Below, piece after piece: positions 57,381 through 64,000 of a DNA stretch of 64,000 nucleotides (positions within the stretch are counted from its first letter, which is position 1; each line of letters begins with the position of its first letter). The notes beneath the pieces were generated by a model, which worked only from the letters and a program-made list of their open reading frames with translations, did no database searches and was not told the origin of the DNA. The stretch is from the NCBI GenBank assembly GCA_937948705.1, contig CALECF010000074.1:13900-77899 (forward strand), written 5' to 3'. A program made the translations under genes and the position numbers. Source of the DNA: an uncultured Anaerosolibacter sp. GTDB lineage: Bacteria; Bacillota_A; Clostridia; Peptostreptococcales; Thermotaleaceae.

Positions 57381-58169
57381 TCATCCTTTTACTATGGCAT
57401 GGAGTAAGTCCCATAGGTGTTCGAACATCGTATCAAATATATATTCGAAAAACCCAATATAGAGTGGAAAAACAATAAATAGAACAAGCATACCTAGCAG
57501 AATCTTTATAGGCATACCTACCACAAAGACATTCATTTGGGGCATAGTTCTTGCTAATATTCCCAGCAAAACATTCGTCAAAAATATAGCTACAATGATC
57601 GGAGCAGAAAATTTGAAGGCAATCACAAATATGGAAATGAATATGGAAATCAGCTTTTCAATCATCATGCCATTGATATTTAACCTGCCAATTGGAACGA
57701 TATCGAAGCTTTGTTTAAGGGCTTGTATTAATTTATGATGACCATTGACTGACAGAAATACCAGTACTGCCATAGTGAATATGAGATTTGAACTAAGGGC
57801 TATTTCCTCATTTTCATCCATAGGGTTCAAAACACTTGCAATAGAAAATCCGATTTCCATGTCAATCATGTGTCCAGCAATATAGACTATGGTGAAAAAA
57901 AGATAACAAATGAATCCGATCATCATACCCAATATCAGCTCTTTAAATCCAAAAAGCATTAGCTCGTAAAAATTAACAATTTGTAGATCTGGTGGTACTT
58001 TCATGATAGGCAATAGAACAAAAGCAAATATCAAAGAAAAACCTAGTTTCACATAGGTAGGTATATTATTCTGATTAAATATCGGCGCTGTTAGGATCAT
58101 CCCTACAATCCTTGCGAAGATTAAAAGCAAAATACCCATTTGATCTAATAACATTTCGATAATTTCCAA
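57381..58169 (-). CDS. fliR: Flagellar export protein FliR
   Basis: 262 aa with about six membrane segments; ARIVGMILTAPIF near the N-terminus, PIKILLGMLVLFIVFPLYI near the C-terminus. Part of the FliPQR export gate. Start is a TTG at 58169 with AGGATGAG upstream; no ATG is near the expected N-terminus. Confidence 0.95.
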   Translation of the reverse strand: MEIIEMLLDQMGILLLIFARIVGMILTAPIFNQNNIPTYVKLGFSLIFAFVLLPIMKVPPDLQIVNFYELMLFGFKELILGMMIGFICYLFFTIVYIAGHMIDMEIGFSIASVLNPMDENEEIALSSNLIFTMAVLVFLSVNGHHKLIQALKQSFDIVPIGRLNINGMMIEKLISIFISIFVIAFKFSAPIIVAIFLTNVLLGILARTMPQMNVFVVGMPIKILLGMLVLFIVFPLYIGFFEYIFDTMFEHLWDLLHAIVKG

Positions 58170-58184
58170 ATGATCTCATCCTAT

Positions 58185-58454
58185 CTACTGTATGAACTTA
58201 TTTAAGTTTAAAAAAAGCTCCTGGGTATAGTCCACAGCGGTGGCTAATAACCATGGTCCAAATACGATAAAGGCCAACAGTACAGCCAAAATTTTGGGTA
58301 CAAAAGCAAGGGTAGCCTCTTGAATTTGTGTGGTAGCTTGAAAAACACTTACTGCAAGGCCTACCACTAGCCCTAGTATTAGCATGGGAGCTGATAGAAT
58401 AATAACATTAAACATTGCCTGTTGAAATAATTCAATGATTACACCTTCACTCAT
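58185..58454 (-). CDS. fliQ: Flagellar export protein FliQ
   Basis: 89 aa with two membrane helices. VVGLAVSVFQATTQIQEATL FVPK-type block (QATTQIQEATLAFVPKI) is diagnostic. 13 nt after fliP. Confidence 0.97.
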   Translation of the reverse strand: MSEGVIIELFQQAMFNVIILSAPMLILGLVVGLAVSVFQATTQIQEATLAFVPKILAVLLAFIVFGPWLLATAVDYTQELFLNLNKFIQ

Positions 58455-58467
58455 AATCTATACACTC

Positions 58468-59241
58468 CTATTTAAACCCCATGATGAGGGATTTAATAAT
58501 TAGATTCCAACCGTCTACCATGATAAACAATAGTATTTTAAAGGGTAATGAAATCATTACAGGCGGCAGCATCATCATTCCCATAGACATGAGTGTACTT
58601 GCAACAACCATATCTATTACAATAAAGGGGATAAATAAAACAAAACCAATTTGAAAACCAGTTTTTAATTCGCTAATGATAAAGGCAGGTATTAATGCCT
58701 TTGTAGGTACATCTTCTAGTTTATTTGGCTTTTCACTCCCAGAAATATTAATAAATAATGCTAAATCCTTTTCTCTTGTCTGTTTGAACATAAATCCTCT
58801 TATAGGTTCCATGGCCTTGCTTAATGCTACTTCTTGCGTTATTTCCTTTGCAAGATATGGCTGAATTGCATTGCTATGAATCTCAGCCCCTATAGGTGCC
58901 ATAATAAAAAAGGTAAGAAATAGGGCCAAACCAATAAGCACCTGGTTTGGCGGTGTAGTCTGAGTTGATATTGCTTTTCGAACAAACGATAAAACAATGA
59001 TAATTCGAGTAAAACATGTCATCATCATTAAGATTGAAGGCGCTAGCGCTAAAATTGTAAGCATAAAAAGTATTTCAATACTGTTAGCGACTTCCTGGGG
59101 AGAATTTGCCTCATCTAAACTTAGCCCTATTTTCGGAATTGGCAACCTAGGTTCAGCTGAAATGCTAGAAAATGAAAAGACAAAAATGAGTAGTATCAAC
59201 ATAATCATGATAGATGTTTTCTTGTTTGAGTTAAATTTCAT
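58468..59241 (-). CDS. fliP: Flagellar export protein FliP
   Basis: About 257 aa. Cleavable signal peptide (SIMIMLILLIFVFSFSSISA), then FliP signatures MMTCFTRIIIVLSFVRKA, PPNQVLIGLALFLTFFIMAP and the C-terminal MMLPPVMISLPFKILLFIMV. ATG at 59241 has AAGGA 8 nt upstream, inside fliO. Confidence 0.96.
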   Translation of the reverse strand: MKFNSNKKTSIMIMLILLIFVFSFSSISAEPRLPIPKIGLSLDEANSPQEVANSIEILFMLTILALAPSILMMMTCFTRIIIVLSFVRKAISTQTTPPNQVLIGLALFLTFFIMAPIGAEIHSNAIQPYLAKEITQEVALSKAMEPIRGFMFKQTREKDLALFINISGSEKPNKLEDVPTKALIPAFIISELKTGFQIGFVLFIPFIVIDMVVASTLMSMGMMMLPPVMISLPFKILLFIMVDGWNLIIKSLIMGFK

Positions 59242-59785
59242 GGTTTTCATCCTTATCTATATGCTTATTGAGTTCCACACTTCGACTTTTCACATGATAC
59301 AATTTCCTTAACAAATGATCTTTACTATTCGTAAAATCAAACTGATCTACGGTTTCAAATTGATCTTCAGAGTCTTTTTCATTGATTTTACTTTTTTTCA
59401 TAAATTTCTCTAGATACGTATCGAATACCTTGTCTGCTATATTCGTTGTGCTTTCACTCTGAAAGATTTGGATCTGTTCTTTCTCCAGCTTATCTATTAA
59501 TTGGAAGGTATGTTTGCCCACAGCTATCAGATAGTAGCAGTCCCCTGCGTTGACAATATACATTGCTTTATCCATGCCTAGATTCATTCTTTCAATAATT
59601 TTTAAATTTCTATTCCCAGCTGTAACAGCGCTCTTCTTCGCAACATATTTAGATGTAAAGTATGCGGCAGCTAAGATCAGAAGAAACATTGAAATTAATG
59701 AAAATAGCTGTCCAATCATGCTAAAACCGCTAGTAGCTTTTGTTTCCATCAAAGCATAAGATGGAATTTGCAGGATATGAAACAT
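59231..59785 (-). CDS. fliO: FliO-like flagellar protein
   Basis: 184 aa. One membrane helix (about 25-45, LFSLISMFLLILAAAYFT), then the FliO-type cytoplasmic domain (NLKIIERMNLGMDKAMYIVN, YYLIAVGKHTFQLID) and a long charged C-terminal tail. FliO assists FliP assembly. Position between cheY and fliP is the usual one. Overlaps fliP by about 11 nt. Confidence 0.88.
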   Translation of the reverse strand: MFHILQIPSYALMETKATSGFSMIGQLFSLISMFLLILAAAYFTSKYVAKKSAVTAGNRNLKIIERMNLGMDKAMYIVNAGDCYYLIAVGKHTFQLIDKLEKEQIQIFQSESTTNIADKVFDTYLEKFMKKSKINEKDSEDQFETVDQFDFTNSKDHLLRKLYHVKSRSVELNKHIDKDENHEI

Positions 59786-59807
59786 ATAGAATATGTCCCC
59801 TTTCTAG

Positions 59808-60170
59808 TTAACCAAGAACCTTTCTTACTGCTTCAATGACACGATCAGCTTGAAAAGGCTTTACAATAAAGTCCCTTGCACCAGCTTGAATCGCTTCAAT
59901 AACCATAGCCTGCTGTCCCATAGCTGAGCACATGATTACCTTCGCGTTGCTGTCAATTTTTTTAATTTCCTTCACAGCCTGTATACCATCTACTTCGGGC
60001 ATTGTAATATCCATAATTACAAGATTTGGTTGTAGCTCTTTATATTTTTCTATGGCTTTCGCACCATTCTCTGCTTCGCCTACGACTTGTAACCCATTCT
60101 TTGTAAGCACATCCTTGATCATCATTCTCATAAATGCAGCATCATCAACGATTAAAATTCCTTTAGACAT
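59808..60170 (-). CDS. cheY: Chemotaxis response regulator CheY
   Basis: 120 aa single receiver domain. Asp9-Asp10, phospho-acceptor Asp54, Ser82 and Lys104 are in place. Signals to the FliM/FliY switch. Start ATG with AAGGAGG; between fliY and fliO as in B. subtilis. Confidence 0.97.
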   Translation of the reverse strand: MSKGILIVDDAAFMRMMIKDVLTKNGLQVVGEAENGAKAIEKYKELQPNLVIMDITMPEVDGIQAVKEIKKIDSNAKVIMCSAMGQQAMVIEAIQAGARDFIVKPFQADRVIEAVRKVLG

Positions 60171-60185
60171 ATGTGTTCCTCCTTG

Positions 60186-61349
60186 TTATTTTAACTTGTT
60201 CAATTTTTTACTTTGATTTAGGATGTCAGTCACTCTTATACCATAATTCTCGTCAATGACAACGACTTCACCCTTTGCAATGTGTTGTCCATTCACTAGG
60301 ATATCCAAAGGCTCGCCAACCAGTTGATCCAGCTCAATAACAGACCCTGGCGTTAAGTCTAGAATTTCACTGATTCTTCTTGAAGTCCGACCTAACTCAA
60401 CAGTAATTTCCAATGGTACATCCCTTAGCAGCGCTATATGTTCCCTATCATTTTTTGTTCTAGGTTCGTCGAAAGATTGGAATTGAATAGGTTGCACATT
60501 CACAGGAATTTGTCTGTTCACCATAGTGGATGAACTTTGAGAATCACTATAGTCCTCCATATAGTGTGGATGATTGTTCTGTACTTCAGGCTCCACATAT
60601 TCTACATGATGTACTGACTCTTTCACGGGTTTCGCTGGCCTCGTTTGGGTAGAGACTGTGTTATGATGTCCAGCGTTTGCTTCAACATTTCCCTCAAAAA
60701 GATTGCTCACAAGGGTTTTTGCAAAATCAATAGGAATAATTTGCATAATCTCACTATCTATAAGGTTTCCAATGACCATTCTAAATGCTATCTTAACAAT
60801 CTTGTCATCCGGCTGAAATAATTCCATACCTAAAGAATTGCTAGAAAAGTTTACTGCAAAAGCCTTTGGTGGAGAAATGTCAATTTTCTTATGAAAAATT
60901 TCTGCTAAAGAGGTGGATGCAGAGCCAATCATTTGGTTCATCGCTTCACTAATGGCACTAAGATGAAGTTCCGTCAGGTCTCCAGTAAAATTCGTTCCAT
61001 CACCACCCATCATGAGATCTGTAATGATCTTTACATCATCTTCTTTCAGTACTAATAAATTCGTACCTTCTAGACCTTCTCGATATTTAACCTCAACAAT
61101 AACAAAAGGAATTGGATAGTTTTCCTTCAGTTCATTGATAGATAGTACAGATACTTTCGGTGTAGTGATTGTGACCTTCTGCCCCAACAGTGTAAAGAGG
61201 GTTGTTGCTGAAGTCCCCATACTAATATTTCCGATTTCTCCAAGGGCGTCCTTTTCATTTTCATCTAATGTTTCCTCAGTGGTCTTACTGGTATTCGATG
61301 TGCCGTTTAACAAAGCATCTATTTCTTCTTGAGAAAGCATGTCACCCAT
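60186..61349 (-). CDS. fliY: Flagellar switch protein and CheY-P phosphatase FliY
   Basis: About 387 aa. N-terminal CheY-P-binding peptide (LSQEEIDALLNGTSN), a CheC-like phosphatase domain with two active sites (EIGNISMGTSATTL, SEAMNQMIGSASTSL) and a C-terminal FliN/SpoA domain (DVPLEITVELGRTSRRISEI). A linker of about 80 residues rich in His, Gln and Ser separates them. ATG at 61349 (AAGGAGG, 9 nt), one base after the fliM stop. Confidence 0.95.
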   Translation of the reverse strand: MGDMLSQEEIDALLNGTSNTSKTTEETLDENEKDALGEIGNISMGTSATTLFTLLGQKVTITTPKVSVLSINELKENYPIPFVIVEVKYREGLEGTNLLVLKEDDVKIITDLMMGGDGTNFTGDLTELHLSAISEAMNQMIGSASTSLAEIFHKKIDISPPKAFAVNFSSNSLGMELFQPDDKIVKIAFRMVIGNLIDSEIMQIIPIDFAKTLVSNLFEGNVEANAGHHNTVSTQTRPAKPVKESVHHVEYVEPEVQNNHPHYMEDYSDSQSSSTMVNRQIPVNVQPIQFQSFDEPRTKNDREHIALLRDVPLEITVELGRTSRRISEILDLTPGSVIELDQLVGEPLDILVNGQHIAKGEVVVIDENYGIRVTDILNQSKKLNKLK

Positions 61350-61350
61350 T

Positions 61351-62337
61351 TTAGATTTCCTCCTTTCGTTCGACACTTACGATTTGTACAGCCAGCTTTT
61401 TCTTCTTTGTTCCTGGCTTTCCTCTATATTTCAATTCATCTCCAATAAAAATTTTCATATCCTCATTGATTGTCGTATCTAGCTGTATTACATCTCCAAC
61501 TTGAAGGTCTAAAAACTCATTCACCGTAATATAGGTTTTGCCAATCACGGCTCGTACGGGAATGTAGGCCTTATTGATACGACTTTCTATTATTCTCTGA
61601 TCGTCAGGGGTTGATTCCCTAGTAGTGCTATTAAACCAGTATTTCGTGCTTAACTGGGATAATATAGGTTCAATCACGAGGTGTGGAATGCAAATATTAA
61701 GCATCCCCTCAACTTCGCCTATTTTAATATTTAATGTTATGAGTGCAATGGTTTCATTAGGAGAAATCAATTGTGCAAATTGTGAGTTTGTCTCTACCTT
61801 TTCAAGTCTTGGCTCTAAGTCTAAAACATTTTCCCACGGTTCATTTAATAAACGGATCATCTGCTTCATCATAGATTTCAATAATGTGATTTCAATCTCT
61901 GTGAAATTTCTATTCTCATCCATTGGCTTTCCACTTCCACCCAATATTCGGTCAATGAGGGTAAATGCGATATCTGGTGTAATATCGAATATAATCTGTC
62001 CCGGCAGAGGTGAAAAGTCCACGATCCCCAGAACCGCAGGGTTTGATATAGAATTGCTAAATTCGTGATAGGTCAATTGCTCAACGGTAAAAACCTCCAC
62101 ATTCACTAGACTCCTTAAATACCCTGACAAGTAGGTATTTAATAATCGTGAAAAATTCTCATGGATGACTTGAAGCGTACGTAATTGATCCTTCGCAAAT
62201 TTATCTGGTCGTCTAAAATCATATTTCTTAATTTTCTTTTCTCTTGTTTCTTCTTGAATCTCTTGGACATCTACTTCCCCTGTGCTTAACGCTTGGAGCA
62301 GGGCATCTATCTCACTTTGTGACATTACATCGGACAA
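61351..62337 (-). CDS. fliM: Flagellar motor switch protein FliM
   Basis: 328 aa. N-terminal CheY-P-binding peptide (MSQSEIDALLQAL), CheC-like middle domain (RPDKFAKDQLRTLQVIHENF) and C-terminal SpoA domain (VRAVIGKTYITVNEFLDLQV). TTG start at 62337 with AGGAGGTG 8 nt upstream. Confidence 0.96.
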   Translation of the reverse strand: MSDVMSQSEIDALLQALSTGEVDVQEIQEETREKKIKKYDFRRPDKFAKDQLRTLQVIHENFSRLLNTYLSGYLRSLVNVEVFTVEQLTYHEFSNSISNPAVLGIVDFSPLPGQIIFDITPDIAFTLIDRILGGSGKPMDENRNFTEIEITLLKSMMKQMIRLLNEPWENVLDLEPRLEKVETNSQFAQLISPNETIALITLNIKIGEVEGMLNICIPHLVIEPILSQLSTKYWFNSTTRESTPDDQRIIESRINKAYIPVRAVIGKTYITVNEFLDLQVGDVIQLDTTINEDMKIFIGDELKYRGKPGTKKKKLAVQIVSVERKEEI

Positions 62338-62352
62338 TTACGTCACCTCCTT

Positions 62353-62769
62353 TTATTGGACAATAAATTCAACAAAGTACACATTTGTAATCTTTTCCGA
62401 GTCTACAATTTGCTTAATCGCCTTTAAAACCTCTGTTCTTAGGGCCTGCTGTCCTTTGTCTCCAGCAAGACTGCTTTCATCTTTGCTTCTTAATACCTCA
62501 AGGATACTGTTGGTCATCTTTGATTTGTTTGATTCTATCTTCTCAATGATCTTTTCATCGACCGTTTCAACAACCATATTCGTCTTCATTATTTTTCGGC
62601 TGTCTTTTACATTAGAGTAAAGTTCTCCAATGGGGAAACTAAAAGTCTTTACTTCTTTTACTGTTTTTTCAGGTGCTTTATACACCGCGAAATAGAAAAC
62701 ACCACCAAAAATAATTGCCGTTACTAGAAAACCCACTATACTAAATAACATTACCTTTTTAGCCGTCAT
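62353..62769 (-). CDS. fliL: Flagellar basal-body-associated protein FliL
   Basis: 138 aa. Single N-terminal membrane helix (LFSIVGFLVTAIIFGGVFYF) and a periplasmic-side domain ending in ITNVYFVEFIVQ. Stabilises the stator around the motor. Between motB and fliM. Confidence 0.93.
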   Translation of the reverse strand: MTAKKVMLFSIVGFLVTAIIFGGVFYFAVYKAPEKTVKEVKTFSFPIGELYSNVKDSRKIMKTNMVVETVDEKIIEKIESNKSKMTNSILEVLRSKDESSLAGDKGQQALRTEVLKAIKQIVDSEKITNVYFVEFIVQ

Positions 62770-62792
62770 ATCGCTACGCCCCTTTTGAAATT

Positions 62793-63542
62793 CTAATAGT
62801 ACGGTTCTGATTTAACAAAGTCTGACCGGAGAATGACAATATCTACCCTTCGATTTTTTCCTTTATTGCCATCGGTATCATTAGGCGCAATGGGATGGTA
62901 CTGACTATACCCTGATGCCGACAATCGGTCTGGTTGTAAACCTGCCTGTTCAATTAAGAACCGTACTACATTCGATGCTCTTGTTACTGATAGTTCCCAA
63001 TTGGTAGGATACTTTCTGATATTAATAATCGGGTCCGAATCTGTATGACCTTCTATACGTATATACTTCTCCTTAAACTCTTGTTGTTTTAAAAGGTCTG
63101 ATAAAAAAAACAGAGTTTCATTCGCATTTCCTTTTAAATCCGCTTTTCCTGAGTCAAACAATACATTATCCTTAAATCTTAAAAGTAATCCCCTGGGTTC
63201 TAAATCTACCAAGATTTCATTTTGAAAACCATTTTGTTCTAAATAGTTTTCAATGAGTTCCTGCAGCTTTTTAAAGTCCTCCAGTTCCCGTAATTCCTCT
63301 AATTGCTCAGCTGACTGTTCTTCATTGACTAAAAAGGTTTCTTGTACGGTCTTTCCACCCTTAAGTGCCCCGAGAGAACCTTGAACAGACTGCATAATTG
63401 CCTGGAATTTTTGAGCATCGATTGTAGAAAATGAGAACAGTAGTACGAAAAAGCAAAGTAATAAGGTAACTAAGTCACCATATGTAGTCATCCATTCCGG
63501 AGCACCACTCTTGGATTCTTCCTGACCTCTCTTTCTAGCCAT
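62793..63542 (-). CDS. motB: Flagellar stator protein MotB
   Basis: 249 aa. Membrane helix with the ion-carrying Asp23 (TTYGDLVTLLLCFFVLLFSF), plug region, and C-terminal OmpA peptidoglycan-binding domain (RIEGHTDSDPIINIRKYPTN ELSV; NKGKNRRVDIVIL). The D-x6-C pattern after Asp23 resembles sodium-driven PomB. Start ATG overlaps the motA stop (TAATG). Confidence 0.95.
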   Translation of the reverse strand: MARKRGQEESKSGAPEWMTTYGDLVTLLLCFFVLLFSFSTIDAQKFQAIMQSVQGSLGALKGGKTVQETFLVNEEQSAEQLEELRELEDFKKLQELIENYLEQNGFQNEILVDLEPRGLLLRFKDNVLFDSGKADLKGNANETLFFLSDLLKQQEFKEKYIRIEGHTDSDPIINIRKYPTNWELSVTRASNVVRFLIEQAGLQPDRLSASGYSQYHPIAPNDTDGNKGKNRRVDIVILRSDFVKSEPYY

Positions 63543-64000
63543 TACGCCTCAGCACCTTCCCCTTTTCCTTTTTGTAGCTCTTTTCTAGTCGTTGGTGGTA
63601 GGAATGCCTTTAGTTTTTCTTCAATAATTCTTGGATTTTCTCCCGCTTGTATGGACAAAAGTCCTTCAACCATAATTTCTTTGATTAATATTTCCTCACC
63701 ACTTCGTACCTTCAGCTTTGCGGCTATTGGGATAAATATTAGGTTTGCCAATACTGATCCATAGAAGGTTGTAATTAAAGCGACTGCCATACTCGGTCCA
63801 ATTGTTGACGGATCATCTAACTTCTGTAACATCTGTACCAGTCCTATAAGGGTACCGATCATACCAAAGGCTGGTGCAAGGCTTCCCATCATTTCAAATA
63901 AACCCCGGCCTGAGCTATGTCTTGATTCTAGAAAAGCCAGCTCAGTTTCCAAAATGTTTCTAACCAATTCAGGATCTGTGCCATCCACAATCAGCATCAC
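63542..64000 (-). CDS. motA: Flagellar stator protein MotA, partial at window edge
   Basis: 152 codons visible; the 5' end lies beyond base 64000. Typical central block SLAPAFGMIGTLIGLVQMLQ, GPSMAVALITTFYGSVLANL and the cytoplasmic tail EGLLSIQAGENPRIIEEKL. The first one or two membrane helices are missing from view. Stator channel with MotB. Confidence 0.93.
   Translation of the reverse strand: MMLIVDGTDPELVRNILETELAFLESRHSSGRGLFEMMGSLAPAFGMIGTLIGLVQMLQKLDDPSTIGPSMAVALITTFYGSVLANLIFIPIAAKLKVRSGEEILIKEIMVEGLLSIQAGENPRIIEEKLKAFLPPTTRKELQKGKGEGAEA

Overview
The window is an AT-rich Firmicutes chromosome segment in which every convincing gene lies on the minus strand, so transcription runs from base 64000 towards base 1. 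Gene content points to an anaerobic, motile, endospore-forming member of the Clostridia, in the style of Alkaliphilus and relatives: PolC, RNase Y, SpoVS, TepA, a CheC/CheD/FliY chemotaxis set, the MEP isoprenoid pathway and a tRNA 2-selenouridine synthase. Gene order is the same backbone as the fla/che-rpsB-polC-infB-pnp-spoIIIE-recA-spoVS region of Bacillus subtilis, with local insertions (fapA, an orphan PASTA-like gene, ispG, nrnA, dut, mnmH) and losses (no proS, ylxP, dipicolinate genes or ymdB).

Layout in transcription order. 64000-42488: a tightly packed flagellar and chemotaxis operon (motA partial, motB, fliL, fliM, fliY, cheY, fliO, fliP, fliQ, fliR, flhB, flhA, flhF, flhG, PilZ brake, cheB, cheA, cheW, cheC, cheD, a small membrane protein, fliA, fapA, a disordered protein, a SwrB-like protein, an MltG/YceG-like stub), closed by a terminator. 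42345-40776: rpsB-tsf with its own promoter and a strongly structured leader. 40659-29924: pyrH, frr, orphan PASTA gene, uppS, cdsA, dxr, rseP, ispG, polC, linking ribosome recycling, cell-envelope lipids and replication. 29921-22364: rimP-nusA-ylxR-ylxQ-infB-rbfA-nrnA-truB-ribF. 22356-18197: rpsO, pnp, M16 protease. 18112-12453: dut, ymxH, aspartate kinase, tepA, ftsK/spoIIIE. 12366-8140: mnmH, rimO, pgsA, cinA. 8131-4626: recA (LexA-controlled), rny, spoVS. 4487-39: a PHP phosphoesterase, purB and a CBS-PAS sigma-54 activator.

No known defence island, prophage, insertion sequence, CRISPR array, tRNA or rRNA is visible. The unexpected content is mostly regulatory: rny has no ATG, GTG or TTG start and seems to begin at AUU; recA carries a UUCG hairpin between its Shine-Dalgarno and start codon; the rny promoter overlaps a perfect 10-bp inverted repeat; pnp, rpsB and rimP have strong leader structures; and spoVS has a textbook sigma-H promoter. 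The most novel proteins are an orphan PASTA-like domain between frr and uppS and the cluster of small uncharacterised proteins around fliA and fapA.

Start codons were chosen by Shine-Dalgarno spacing, so several differ from the longest open frame. Functions rest on motifs and gene order read by eye; no database search was run.
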